A stretch of 64,000 nucleotides of DNA from Flavobacterium johnsoniae UW101 (GCF_000016645.1 NC_009441.1:3968001-4032000); one strand, 5' to 3'. Numbered from the stretch's first letter, positions 9,283 through 18,550 are shown. Notes: a model not told the origin generated them from the sequence alone. Program-made: numbers and translations.

Positions 9283-9666
9283 ATAATATTTTTTAAATTG
9301 AGTATGAAACTCGTTAGCAGAAATTGATACTTTTAGAAGGCAGAACAATCAGGAAATTGCTCGAAAAAAAAACCCTAAAATATCCTAGTTTGATAAAAAT
9401 AGGAAAATTGTAACAGTTTTACTAACTAAAATTGACTTTTATAACAATTCAAGATGCAGTTAACAAGAATTATTTTGCTAATTAGAATTTCTTACATAAT
9501 TATTTTAAATTCTCATCAAAAAGGATTTTGCAGCCAAATTTCTACACCAAAACTCCTTCGTAATATTTTAAAAAAATAGCAGTAAAAAAAAGATTTAGTA
9601 ATATACAACTAAACTTATTTTCAGTAGTTTTATGGCCTGATACCCCCGAATCAATATCAGTAAAGA
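9283..9666. other. 384-bp AT-rich intergenic region, nothing recognised
   Basis: This separates the divergent dapB-like and DUF1810 genes. No plausible short gene, strong hairpin or exact TAnnTTTG box was found. It presumably holds both promoters. Confidence 0.5.
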
Positions 9667-10101
9667 ATGGCTTACAATACGAAAGAATTAGTACGATTTT
9701 TAGATGCTCAAAACAAGCTGTATTTAACGGCTCTTGATGAAATAAAAAAAGGTAAAAAGGAATCTCCGTGGATGTGGTTTATTTTTCCTCAAATAAAAGG
9801 AATGGGTTCCAGCGATACTTCTAAGTTTTACGAAATTAAAAGTGCTGATGAAGCTATTGCTTTCTTAGAACATCCCATTTTAGGAAAACATCTTGTTGAA
9901 ATTACGGCAGAATTAATTAAGAAAGAAGATGAGACTGTAACTGATATATTTGGAACTCCGGATGTTGCAAAACTACAGTCGTGTATGACTTTGTTTGCCA
10001 GTATTCAAAATACAGAACCGGTTTTTCAGGAAGTTTTGCATAAATACTTCGACGGATCATCTGACTTTCATACACTTCAATTACTTTACAGTAATTTATA
10101 G
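9667..10101 (+). CDS. DUF1810 family protein
   Basis: A 144-residue cytoplasmic protein matching DUF1810 over its whole length. The family signature is clear: RFLDAQNKLYLTALDEIKKG, then the invariant WMWFIFPQIKGMGSSDTSKFY, EHPILGKHLVEIT, and the DIFGTPDVAKLQSCMTLFA segment. The family is widespread as a stand-alone calpastatin-like protein of unknown biochemical role. There is no signal peptide or membrane segment. It appears monocistronic between two long intergenic regions. Confidence 0.85.
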   Translation: MAYNTKELVRFLDAQNKLYLTALDEIKKGKKESPWMWFIFPQIKGMGSSDTSKFYEIKSADEAIAFLEHPILGKHLVEITAELIKKEDETVTDIFGTPDVAKLQSCMTLFASIQNTEPVFQEVLHKYFDGSSDFHTLQLLYSNL

Positions 10102-10179
10102 GAAGTAAGAATCATTTTGCAAATACTCCAGATCTTCTAAAAATAAGATCAGTTTAGCTGCATTTTTAAATAAGATATC

Positions 10180-10187
10180 TATATTTG
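10180..10187 (+). promoter_or_regulatory. -7 box before the Cys/His-rich small gene
   Basis: TATATTTG is an exact TAnnTTTG match, 65 bases before the ATG at 10253. No clear TTG stands at the expected -33 distance. Confidence 0.35.
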
Positions 10188-10252
10188 CAACACTGTTGCG
10201 ATTATTTATTTGATAATTAAACATTTAAATATCGGAACAGAAATGCCACAGA

Positions 10253-10606
10253 ATGAAGAAAAAGGTTATAGCAGTGAATTTTTTGATGTCTTTTGCAGTA
10301 TTGTTCGCCATGCTGTTTCAGACAGTTCACTCTTATGAACATATCTTAAGGCTTTCTTCAGAACAGCATTGTGATCATAAATACACCGCAGGACAAAAGG
10401 AATTAACACACAGCCATTCGGTTGATGCAAACTGTCATATTTGTCATTTTGCTTTTAGTACGTTTGTTCCAAACTCATTCCAGAGCTTTTCATTTCACAA
10501 AACATTAGTCGAAGCTGCTTCTTATAAATTCTTTTATTTTGAGGGAATTTCAGCTTTTTTCAAAGGCAGTCTCTTTGCACTGCGTGCACCTCCTGCATTC
10601 ATTTAA
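10253..10606 (+). CDS. Small exported Cys/His-rich protein, putative metal binder
   Basis: 117 residues, no family recognised with certainty. An N-terminal hydrophobic signal or anchor (about 5-27) is followed by a potential metal-binding region: HSYEH, EQHCDHKY, LTHSHSVDANCHICHFAF, with an HxCHxCH-type cluster. The C-terminus ends ALRAPPAFI, an arginine/proline-rich tail reminiscent of DUF2946-like periplasmic proteins. It precedes an ABC/TonB locus and resembles in design the small Cys/His protein at 38731-39054 that heads the RND metal-efflux operon. A role in periplasmic metal handling is inferred from composition and context. Confidence 0.65.
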   Translation: MKKKVIAVNFLMSFAVLFAMLFQTVHSYEHILRLSSEQHCDHKYTAGQKELTHSHSVDANCHICHFAFSTFVPNSFQSFSFHKTLVEAASYKFFYFEGISAFFKGSLFALRAPPAFI

Positions 10607-10841
10607 TTACCACAGTTTATTTTCTCAAATTAAAATAGCTTTTACCTCATTTATTCAAATAGGTAAAGAAAAATCTATTTTATAATTCATTTGATCTGGA
10701 TTTTTTAGCCTAATCAAGTAAATCTCTTTTTAAATTGTTGTAATCCTCAAAAAACTAATATTCAAGCTTTTAACAACTCTTAAAAGCCTGAAAATTTCTA
10801 TATCTATTATTTAAAATTAATTTTTCTCAACAAATAAATTT

Positions 10842-11537
10842 ATGCTTACAGCAACAAACCTGACCAAGAAATATGGCGATCATACGGCTTTGAATGCCTT
10901 AAACTTAACAATAAAAGAAGGTGAAATTTTTGCTCTCTTAGGGCAGAACGGTGCCGGAAAAACGACTACCATTAATTTGTTTTTAGGTTTTATAGAACCT
11001 ACTTCGGGAGAATTAGAAATCAATAACATTTCAGTTACAGAGAATAATCAGGAAACCAAAAAACACGTCGCTTATATTCCTGAAACGGTAATGTTATACC
11101 CAAATCTTACAGGTTTAGAAAATCTTAAATTCTTTTCGTCGTTGGCAGGATTTAAATATTCTACAGGAGAATTGACTTATTTTTTAACTAAAGCGGGGCT
11201 TCAGGCAGGTGCTCACGATCAAAATTTAGGAGGTTATTCTAAAGGAATGCGTCAAAAAGTGGGAATTGCAATTGCCATCGCTAAGAGAGCAAAAGTGCTT
11301 TTACTGGACGAACCTACAAGTGGCTTAGACCCAAAAGCATCTAACGAATTTTCGCAGATTTTAAAAGAACTTTCGGCAGACGGAACGGCTATTTTAATGG
11401 CAACCCACGATATTTTCAGAGCGAGAGAAGTCGCTTCGCACATCGGAATTATGAAACAGGGAAATTTAGTTACCGTTATTGAAGCTGATAAAATATCAGC
11501 AAATGAACTGGAAGATTTGTATTTACAAACTGTTTAA
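10842..11537 (+). CDS. ABC transporter ATP-binding protein (CcmA/NosF-like)
   Basis: A 231-residue nucleotide-binding subunit. Walker A is GQNGAGKTT (about 34-42), the signature GGYSKGMRQKVGIA lies around 128-142, Walker B plus D-loop is VLLLDEPTSGLD (about 150), and the switch His is in MATHDIFRA. The lack of a long C-terminal extension and the YIPETVMLYPNLTGLENL region resemble NosF/CcmA-type ATPases that pair with ABC-2 permeases. The TonB-receptor ATG lies one base after this stop, and two DUF3526 permeases follow, so it very probably energises those. Direction of transport is not shown by the sequence. Confidence 0.9.
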   Translation: MLTATNLTKKYGDHTALNALNLTIKEGEIFALLGQNGAGKTTTINLFLGFIEPTSGELEINNISVTENNQETKKHVAYIPETVMLYPNLTGLENLKFFSSLAGFKYSTGELTYFLTKAGLQAGAHDQNLGGYSKGMRQKVGIAIAIAKRAKVLLLDEPTSGLDPKASNEFSQILKELSADGTAILMATHDIFRAREVASHIGIMKQGNLVTVIEADKISANELEDLYLQTV

Positions 11538-11538
11538 G

Positions 11539-13839
11539 ATGAAAAATATATTCTCTTTTTTACTTTTAATAAGCGGTACACATTTCATCCAGGCACAAAA
11601 TAACAATAACAAAGTTAAAGACAGTATTGCAAAAGATTCTCTGGAAATGCAAACCAAACGAAATGAATTGCAGACCGTTGAAATTGTAGGCCGTTCGACC
11701 AAGAAATACAACAGCGATTATTCGTTTGCAGCAACTAAAATTGCCGCTTTAAACAAAGATATTCCGCAGTCTATTTCTACAATTACCAAAGAATTAATTG
11801 CTGACAAAGGTGCTTTTTATCTGGCCGATGCAGTAAAAATGTCGAGCGGTGTAATTCCGGCTAGTTATTATAATCAATATACAATTCGCGGTATCAGCCA
11901 GAATGAAGAAGGCCAGATAATTAACGGAATGCGAACACGCCAGTATTATTTTTTACAGCCTTTAACTAGTAATATTGAACGTGTTGAAGTGATAAAAGGT
12001 CCCTCGAGTGCCACATTTTCTTCTGTTGATCCGGGCGGAAGTATCAATATGGTGACCAAAAAACCTTTGGCAATAGACCGAAAAGAAATCAGCATGAGCG
12101 TGGGGAGTTTCAGCACTTTGCGCGGAACACTTGATTTTACCGGACCTTTAAACGAATCAAAAACACTTTTATATCGTGTAAACGGTGCCTATCAGCAGGC
12201 AAAATCATTTCGGGATTTAGTTAATAATAAATCGTTTTTGATCTCGCCTTCTTTCAGTTATATCCCAAATGAAAAAACGGCCATTAACACCGAGTTAATT
12301 TTAAGTGACATGACGGGAATTCTGGATCGCGGACAGCCTATTTTTGGTGCTGTCGCCGGAAAAACAAGTTTAAATAAAACACCAATAAGTTTAAATCTGG
12401 GCGCTCCAAGTGATTTTTTTAAATCGAAGGAAATGATCCTGATGACCAATTTTGCGCATAAATTCAATTCTAAAATTGGTTTTAATGCGTCGTATATGAA
12501 ACAAACCTGGACAGAAGATCTTCAGGAACACCGAACTACAAATGCTTTTGCGGTTGACATGAACAATCAGCCGGTTACGAGTCTGGCTATGATGCAGTTT
12601 GTACAGCGTCAGCAAAACTGGGATATCGACAATTTGAGTGCATATTTAAACTTCGATTTAAAAACCGGAAAACTCCATCATAAATTACTGACAGGTTATG
12701 ATTTAAGCAGCTGGAACAAAAATAAAGGCGGCGGACAAAACGCGGCGCGAGGTTATCTGTTGAAAGACGGAACTGTTGCGAGCAGTTTTGTTTTAGCAAA
12801 TGCATCAAATTATCAAACCGTAACCGTTGACGGCGTTGTAATGCCAAAACCAAATGTTGATTATTTTAATTTGAATAATCCAATTTACAGACTGACCAGT
12901 CCTGAAGATTATACACTGAATGTGAGAACAGCGCTTCCATCAGCATTAACTACTACAAATGCCATTTATATTCAGGATCAGATTCAATGGGAAAAGTTTA
13001 CTTTTTTATTGGGACTTCGAAACGAATGGTTTGAAGATATTACGAACTATGAAACCAACAACGAACTGAAAGTCAAAAAATCGGCTTTACTGCCAAGAAT
13101 TGGAATTACGTATGCCGTAAACAGTGCCATAAATGTGTACACAACGTATCTAGAAGGTTATCAGCCTCAATCGAATACCGTTACTTTAATGCCTCAAACA
13201 GCAAGTTTACCGGGCGGCAGTTTATTTGACCCGCTGGAAAGTGATTTAAAAGAAGTAGGAATCAAAACTACTTTTTTAAACAACTCGATGAGTTTTAATG
13301 CGGCAATTTACGAAATCAGACAGCGCAACATTTTAATGAATGCTAATGATCCCGTAAATCCTGATTTACTGGTAACGAGAGGCGGTGAACGAAGCCGTGG
13401 TTTTGAATGTGATTTAGCAGGTTATATCACACCAGACTGGCAGATTAATGCCTCGTACAGTTATATTGATGCCGAAATTACAAAAGATAATAATCCCGCC
13501 CTAATTGGTGCCAGAAAGCAAAACACGCCAAAAAACAGTGCCAATTTATGGACGCGTTACAATTTTGCATCCGATTCTGATTTACAAGATTTTGGAATTG
13601 GAATTGGAATGCAGTATCAAAGCACTAAAGTACCTTGGTTTACAAGAGATTTTACACTTCCAGATTTTACCATTTTTGATGCTGCTTTGTTTTACAAACC
13701 AAATAAAAGCAATGTGCAGATTGCTGTAAATGCGGGAAATTTATTAAACAAAACGTATTGGCTGGGCGCTCAGAATTATCTGCGTTTATTTCCGGGAAGT
13801 CCGCGAAACGTTACGCTTACGGTAACTTATAAATTTTAA
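11539..13839 (+). CDS. TonB-dependent siderophore-type receptor
   Basis: A 766-residue outer-membrane receptor. The start at 11539 gives a proper signal peptide (MKNIFSFLLLISGTHFIQAQ) one base after the ABC gene's stop; an upstream in-frame extension overlapping that gene is unlikely. There is no STN signalling domain. The plug (about 60-200) has the ferric-siderophore pattern PQSISTITKELIADKGAF, YTIRGISQNEEGQIINGMR, VEVIKGPSSATF and DPGGSINMVTKKPL. The rest is a 22-strand barrel ending in an aromatic residue (VTLTVTYKF). Translational coupling to the ATPase suggests a common cargo, likely a metal chelate or siderophore. The ligand is unknown. Confidence 0.9.
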   Translation: MKNIFSFLLLISGTHFIQAQNNNNKVKDSIAKDSLEMQTKRNELQTVEIVGRSTKKYNSDYSFAATKIAALNKDIPQSISTITKELIADKGAFYLADAVKMSSGVIPASYYNQYTIRGISQNEEGQIINGMRTRQYYFLQPLTSNIERVEVIKGPSSATFSSVDPGGSINMVTKKPLAIDRKEISMSVGSFSTLRGTLDFTGPLNESKTLLYRVNGAYQQAKSFRDLVNNKSFLISPSFSYIPNEKTAINTELILSDMTGILDRGQPIFGAVAGKTSLNKTPISLNLGAPSDFFKSKEMILMTNFAHKFNSKIGFNASYMKQTWTEDLQEHRTTNAFAVDMNNQPVTSLAMMQFVQRQQNWDIDNLSAYLNFDLKTGKLHHKLLTGYDLSSWNKNKGGGQNAARGYLLKDGTVASSFVLANASNYQTVTVDGVVMPKPNVDYFNLNNPIYRLTSPEDYTLNVRTALPSALTTTNAIYIQDQIQWEKFTFLLGLRNEWFEDITNYETNNELKVKKSALLPRIGITYAVNSAINVYTTYLEGYQPQSNTVTLMPQTASLPGGSLFDPLESDLKEVGIKTTFLNNSMSFNAAIYEIRQRNILMNANDPVNPDLLVTRGGERSRGFECDLAGYITPDWQINASYSYIDAEITKDNNPALIGARKQNTPKNSANLWTRYNFASDSDLQDFGIGIGMQYQSTKVPWFTRDFTLPDFTIFDAALFYKPNKSNVQIAVNAGNLLNKTYWLGAQNYLRLFPGSPRNVTLTVTYKF

Positions 13840-13858
13840 TTCGTTGAAGTGAAAAATA

Positions 13859-13998
13859 TTTAAACACATAGAAACATAGCTGTAGATTGATTTTAAAAAA
13901 GGCGTTTCACTCGCATAAATTCAAATAGCTATGTGTTAGAAACTAGTTTCTTTCAATTACCTTCTATAGAAAAAAATCTATGTTTCTATGTGTTTAAA
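13859..13998. repeat. 140-bp MITE-like palindromic element
   Basis: Perfect 21-bp terminal inverted repeats (13859-13879 and 13978-13998; core AACACATAGAAACATAG). The interior holds a further AGCTATGTGTTAGAAACTAG copy. It lies between the TonB receptor and the first permease, inside an otherwise compact gene set, and carries no ORF. It looks like a non-autonomous repeat that may form a cruciform or RNA hairpin. Confidence 0.75.
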
Positions 13999-14031
13999 CC
14001 ATTACACGCAACTGATAAATTTTAAATAAAT

Positions 14032-15483
14032 ATGAAATTATTACATACAGAACTCCTTATAGCCAGACATTTTAAAAATTCTGTTTTTAAAAATCAGGCA
14101 ATTTATATTATTACATTTTTTATTGGCGCCTTGCTTTTATTCGCTGCGTTTTCGGGCTGGGACAATTACAAAAGCCAAAACGAAACCAGCGAAAAATATC
14201 AACATGAATCCCGCGAAGACTGGTTGAAAAACCCGGATAAAAATCCGCATAGAATGGCGCATTACGGGAATTTTGCTTTTAGAAAAAGTACTTCCCTGAG
14301 CGTTTTTGAATTTGGAATGGAACCGTTTTTTGGAAATGCCATTTTTCTTGAAGCGCACAAGCAAAATACTGCCAACTTCTCTGAAGCCGGATTTTCAAAC
14401 AGCATGCTTCGTTTTGGTGAAATCAGCATTGCTATGGTTTTACAGGTCTTACTGCCTTTATTAATCTTTTTTGTCGGTTTCAATTCTGTGGCATACGAAA
14501 GAGAAAACGGAACTTTAAAAATCCTTTTGAGTCAGGGAATCAGCTGGAAACAGCTTTTGTTTGGTAAAGTCCTTGGAATTGCCAGCGTTGTTATGCTGCT
14601 TTTTATTCCCACTATTATCGTTTTGGTTTTAATCTGGTTAACACTTCAAAACTTTTCAATTTCGGCAGATGAGACAATAAAAATGCTCTTGTTTATTGGG
14701 TTTCATTTTATTTATCTGATGTTCTTTTGTGTCGCTGCTGTTTTGATTTCGGCGTCAAGCAAAACCTCAAAAAAAGCATTGGTTTCGTTAATTGGAATCT
14801 GGCTGATTTTTACCATCATTCTGCCAAGAACAACACAGGCCATTGGAGCTTATTTGTATGAAGCACCTTCTAAAATTCAGTTTAACAGCGATATCGAAAA
14901 AGATATCCTGAAACAAGGCGACAGTCATAACCCAAATGATGTGCATTATAAAGCCATAAAAGACTCTTTACTTCGGGCTTATAAAGTCGATTCGGTGCAG
15001 AAACTTCCTTTCAATTATTCAGGATTTATTATGACCGAAGGCGAAAAAATCAGCTCGAATATTTACAACAAACATTTAGAAGAACTTTTGAAAATTTATG
15101 CCAGACAAAACAGTTTTTCTAAAGCCGTTTCTTTCTTTAATCCGTACATCGCGATGAAAAATTTATCGATGGGATTATCGAATACTGATTATGATTCGTA
15201 CATCGATTTCCAGAAACAAGCTGAGAAATACCGCTACGGAATGGCACAGAAAATGAATGCTTTGCAGGTGAAATACATCAGCAATAAAAAACCCGGACCC
15301 AACGATAAACCGCTTACAATTGGCAGAGAACATTGGGCCGATCTTGAAGAATTTCATTATGAACCAAAAGGCGTCTGGGAGGTTTTAAAAACCGAAATCG
15401 TTTCTGTTATTTCTATTCTTTTATGGGTAATTCTGTTGTTTGTTTTAATCAGAATTGCTGCTAAAAACCTAAAAGCCATTTAA
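14032..15483 (+). CDS. ABC-2 permease, DUF3526 type (first of pair)
   Basis: A 483-residue inner-membrane permease. TM1 is about 22-42 (IYIITFFIGALLLFAAFSG), followed by a long periplasmic domain with the DUF3526 hallmark KNPHRMAHYGNFAF, then five more hydrophobic segments from about 130-270 (VLQVLLPLLIFFVGFNSVAY with the ABC-2 coupling segment ERENGTLKILLSQG), a second large loop, and a last TM near 450-475. It overlaps neither neighbour; the second permease starts one base after its stop. Together with the ATPase at 10842 these probably form one transporter. Such permeases occur near copper (NosY-like) and antibiotic exporters; the substrate is unknown. Confidence 0.85.
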   Translation: MKLLHTELLIARHFKNSVFKNQAIYIITFFIGALLLFAAFSGWDNYKSQNETSEKYQHESREDWLKNPDKNPHRMAHYGNFAFRKSTSLSVFEFGMEPFFGNAIFLEAHKQNTANFSEAGFSNSMLRFGEISIAMVLQVLLPLLIFFVGFNSVAYERENGTLKILLSQGISWKQLLFGKVLGIASVVMLLFIPTIIVLVLIWLTLQNFSISADETIKMLLFIGFHFIYLMFFCVAAVLISASSKTSKKALVSLIGIWLIFTIILPRTTQAIGAYLYEAPSKIQFNSDIEKDILKQGDSHNPNDVHYKAIKDSLLRAYKVDSVQKLPFNYSGFIMTEGEKISSNIYNKHLEELLKIYARQNSFSKAVSFFNPYIAMKNLSMGLSNTDYDSYIDFQKQAEKYRYGMAQKMNALQVKYISNKKPGPNDKPLTIGREHWADLEEFHYEPKGVWEVLKTEIVSVISILLWVILLFVLIRIAAKNLKAI

Positions 15484-15484
15484 T

Positions 15485-16834
15485 ATGTTAGTACTCTTAT
15501 TTAAAAATTTCATACGTTCAAAAGGTACCAAAATTGGCTTACTTTTTTTATTAATCATTGGTTTTATAAGTCTTTTAATTGGCCGTCAGTTTCAGGAAAA
15601 ACAACAAAATAGTATTACCGAAGCAGCTGTTTATCAAAAAGAACATATTGCGAGAAATGCTGCTTTTCATAAAGACGAAATTGGACTTCTCCTCTACTAC
15701 ATTAAATTTTCATTGGTTAATAATACATTGCCCATTAACAGTTTGGCAATTGGGCAGCGCGATGTAAATCCGTCCATTCAAAATGTTACGATTCGAGGTT
15801 TGGAAGGCCAGAAATACGATTCAGAACTCAACAATCCGAGCAATCTTTTGTCTGGAAACATCGATTTTAGTTTTGTGCTTTTGTATTTATTTCCGCTTTT
15901 GATTATTGCTTTTTCGTATAATATTATTTCAGAAGAAAAAGAATCAGGAACCTGGAAAATTGTAGCAACACAAAGTCCGAATACGTTTTTGTATATCTTA
16001 AAGCTGTTCTATATCAGAATTTTAAGTCTAACAACTCTTTTAACTTTGATTCTTTTAGCGGCTGTTTTGTTTTTGCAGATTCCGGTCGATAAATCGTTTC
16101 TGGTGTTTTACGGACTTTCGGTTTTGTATATTTTATTTTGGTTTGCGGTTTGTTTTTTCATTGTTTCTCTTCAAAAAAACTCCAATTTCAATGCTGTAAT
16201 TTTATTGACAATCTGGCTGTTTTTAATCATTATTCTTCCGGCAGGAATCAATACGTATATCATAAATAGATATAAAGTTCCCGAAGCTTTAGAATTAACG
16301 CTTACGCAGAGAAATGCCTATCACGAAAAATGGGATATGGATAAACAGGAAACGCTGGATAAATTCTACAACCATTATCCGCAGTTTAAAAATTATCCTT
16401 TGCCTGATAAAGAATTCAGCTGGCTTTGGTATTATGCTATGCAGCAAATGGGCGACGACGAATCGGCTGTACAGTCAAAAGAATTAGAAACGAAACTACA
16501 GCAGCGAAACCGCGCCAGTGAACTGATTGCGCAGTTTATTCCAACGCTTCACACACAAATTCAGTTAAATGAAATTGCAAAATCTGATTTGCGAAACCAA
16601 CTTTTGTTTTTAAAAGAAACAACGAAATTTCATGAAAAACTACGTCTGCATTTTTATCCGAAGATATTTGATAATGCTCCGGTCAACGAACAAAAATGGG
16701 AAGATTTTAAAGTAGAAACTTTTACTGATAATTCTGAAACGAGTTTTATGAAAGCATTTCTGCCTTTATTACTTTTCAATTTATTGCTGATTGGTTTTGG
16801 ATGGCGAAATTTTAATCGTAAAGTTATTATTTGA
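15485..16834 (+). CDS. ABC-2 permease, DUF3526 type (second of pair)
   Basis: A 449-residue inner-membrane protein with the same plan as the preceding one: TM1 near 15-32 (KIGLLFLLIIGFISLLIG), a periplasmic loop, a TM cluster from about 125-260 containing the coupling motif SEEKESGTWKIVATQSP, a second loop, and a C-terminal TM (FLPLLLFNLLLIGFGW). The start is one base after the previous stop, so translation is coupled. Two different half-permeases imply a heterodimer. A palindromic repeat follows the stop. Confidence 0.85.
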   Translation: MLVLLFKNFIRSKGTKIGLLFLLIIGFISLLIGRQFQEKQQNSITEAAVYQKEHIARNAAFHKDEIGLLLYYIKFSLVNNTLPINSLAIGQRDVNPSIQNVTIRGLEGQKYDSELNNPSNLLSGNIDFSFVLLYLFPLLIIAFSYNIISEEKESGTWKIVATQSPNTFLYILKLFYIRILSLTTLLTLILLAAVLFLQIPVDKSFLVFYGLSVLYILFWFAVCFFIVSLQKNSNFNAVILLTIWLFLIIILPAGINTYIINRYKVPEALELTLTQRNAYHEKWDMDKQETLDKFYNHYPQFKNYPLPDKEFSWLWYYAMQQMGDDESAVQSKELETKLQQRNRASELIAQFIPTLHTQIQLNEIAKSDLRNQLLFLKETTKFHEKLRLHFYPKIFDNAPVNEQKWEDFKVETFTDNSETSFMKAFLPLLLFNLLLIGFGWRNFNRKVII

Positions 16835-16854
16835 TTTTTTAACCTCGAAGTTAT

Positions 16855-16969
16855 TTTACCGCAAAGAGCGCGAAGGTTTACGCAAAGTTCGCAAAGTTTT
16901 AAATAAAGCTTTGCGAGCTTTGCGTTTTTTATAAGGATACTAAGTGAAAAAACTTTGCTTGCGGTTAAA
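16855..16969. repeat. Palindromic repeat, CGCAAAG family
   Basis: Outer ends TTTACCGCAAAG and GCGGTTAAA (imperfect) enclose an inner hairpin CGCAAAGTTCGCAAAG (16881-16896) against CTTTGCGAGCTTTGCG (16909-16924) with one mismatch. It follows the permease operon and belongs to the family also seen at 17636, 34063, 35385 and 55937. Confidence 0.8.
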
Positions 16970-16999
16970 AAGTAGTACTTTTAATGAAATTTCCATTTA

Positions 17000-17638
17000 A
17001 TGAAAAAAATATTTATAGCCGGCGTTGTCTTTGTATTCATTTTATATGCTTTCAAAAAATTAGTTTATGATTCTTATCAATGGAAAAAAGCAATTAACAG
17101 CCCTGAGCATAAACTGCAACTAGGAAGTTTTATCTTTAGTAAACAAAGCGGCTCTAACGGGAGTCAAAGCATGGAACACAAATACTTTATTTTTAAGGTA
17201 ATTGAAATAAACGGCGATTATGTGAAACTTTCGGTTGTTAGACAGTTATCGCAAAAAAATAAGCTGCTCCAATCTGATTTTTCGACTACCAAAGAAGCTT
17301 ATAAAGATTTAAAACAAAACATAGGAAATATAAAAATTACAGGAATTCTAAAAGAGGATTTGTATAAAGCCGGTCCTTCTTATACTTTGAATAATTTTTT
17401 ATTAGAAAAATATCCTTCATTACTGCAGTCCAGATATTATTTTGAAGAAATCCCTGAGAATAAAAAAAATCTTCCAATACCAGTTGATTACAACGAATTA
17501 CAGGAATATTTCAGTTTAGTTTATTCTAAAGATGAAATTATAAACAAGGGAAAACTGGTTCCATGGGTTTTAAACAACAACACTACACCTGAATTAGCCG
17601 AGAGGTTGTCTCAAAATATAGATTTGATACTTAATTAA
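17000..17638 (+). CDS. Hypothetical single-pass membrane protein
   Basis: 212 residues, not recognised. The N-terminal hydrophobic stretch (KIFIAGVVFVFILYAF, about 3-20) is a signal anchor; the rest is soluble and probably periplasmic, Lys-rich with no cysteines. A central FIFKVIEINGDYVKLSVVRQ segment suggests a beta-rich fold. It lies alone between two palindromic repeats. Its stop codon TAA (17636-17638) is the first three bases of the following repeat element, so the C-terminus was probably set by the repeat's insertion. No function can be assigned. Confidence 0.7.
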   Translation: MKKIFIAGVVFVFILYAFKKLVYDSYQWKKAINSPEHKLQLGSFIFSKQSGSNGSQSMEHKYFIFKVIEINGDYVKLSVVRQLSQKNKLLQSDFSTTKEAYKDLKQNIGNIKITGILKEDLYKAGPSYTLNNFLLEKYPSLLQSRYYFEEIPENKKNLPIPVDYNELQEYFSLVYSKDEIINKGKLVPWVLNNNTTPELAERLSQNIDLILN

Positions 17639-17780
17639 CCGCAAAATTATTTAAACGAAAAGAATACAATCCCGATAGCCATCGGGAACACAAAGTTCGC
17701 AAAGTTTTTAGGTAAAGCTTTGCGAACTTGGCGTTTATATTACGTAAGTAAATACTAAAACCTTGCGTGCTTTGCGGTTA
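17636..17780. repeat. 145-bp palindromic repeat of the TTAACCGCAAA family
   Basis: Terminal repeats TAACCGCAAA (17636-17645) and TTTGCGGTTA (17771-17780). Inside are the palindrome CCCGATAGCCATCGGG (17671-17686) and a CAAAGTTCGCAAAG / CTTTGCGAACTT hairpin. The same 16-bp palindrome occurs in the copy within the RND adaptor gene at 34063-34157. The element's first bases form the stop codon of the upstream gene. Confidence 0.85.
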
Positions 17781-17870
17781 CAAAAACTGCAATACTAAAC
17801 CTATTCTGAATAATTTTTTCAGGAAAGTAGTTTATTTGAATTTTATTTAGAATTAATATAAATAAACTTT

Positions 17871-17878
17871 TATATTTG
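17871..17878 (+). promoter_or_regulatory. -7 box of the FecI-like sigma gene
   Basis: TATATTTG matches TAnnTTTG, 73 bases before the ATG at 17951. A suitably spaced -33 TTG is not evident. Confidence 0.4.
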
Positions 17879-17950
17879 CCGCTTTCCGGGCAAATATAAG
17901 TACTTTTTAAAATTTACTTAATATTGCTTTTCCAAAATAAATTTTTATTA

Positions 17951-18550
17951 ATGAACAACAATACCAGTTTCGAATTAAATCTCTTCAAATCCTTTAAGGA
18001 AGGAGACGAAACTGCTTTCAAGTTTTTCTATGATAAATACTTTAGAAGAATTCAGTCTTTCAGCGTTCAGTTTATTTATGACCAGGAAGAAGCCGAGAAT
18101 CTGGCTCAGGAAGCTTTACTACACCTATGGCAGAATAGAGAAAGTGTAGAATCTATAAACGGAATTCAGGCCTTTTTGTTTACTTATGCCAAATCTAAAT
18201 GTTTGAATTTAATCCGCCATAATAAGGTGAAGGATAAATTTAAAAACGACTTACTTAACCACAAAGAAAGAGAACTGGATATTGAGGTTTTAAATTCGCT
18301 TCAATTCGATACTTTAGAATTAACCGAATTAGAACGCATTATTCAGGAATCTATCAACGATTTGCCGCCCAAAACCAGGGAAGTTTTTATAAAAAAACGC
18401 TTCGAAAATAAAAAAAATGCAGAAATCGCCGAAGAAATGGAAGTTACCTTAAAAGCCGTAGAAGCCCATATGACAAAGGCTTTGAAGATTTTAAAGACCA
18501 AATTATCGGATTATTTGTTCCTAATCTTTATCCTTATTTATAATAATTAA
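17951..18550 (+). CDS. FecI-like ECF RNA polymerase sigma factor
   Basis: A 199-residue ECF sigma factor of the Bacteroidota FecI group. The ATG at 17951 (MNNNTSFELNLFKSFKEGDE) is preferred over an in-frame ATG 27 bases upstream. Sigma region 2 is seen in AFKFFYDKYFRRIQSFSVQF and DQEEAENLAQEALLHLWQNR, and region 4 in DLPPKTREVFIKKRFENKK followed by AEEMEVTLKAVEAHMTKAL. It is followed by its FecR anti-sigma gene and a SusC receptor carrying an STN domain, the standard surface-signalling arrangement by which the receptor turns on its own operon when the substrate binds. Confidence 0.93.
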   Translation: MNNNTSFELNLFKSFKEGDETAFKFFYDKYFRRIQSFSVQFIYDQEEAENLAQEALLHLWQNRESVESINGIQAFLFTYAKSKCLNLIRHNKVKDKFKNDLLNHKERELDIEVLNSLQFDTLELTELERIIQESINDLPPKTREVFIKKRFENKKNAEIAEEMEVTLKAVEAHMTKALKILKTKLSDYLFLIFILIYNN

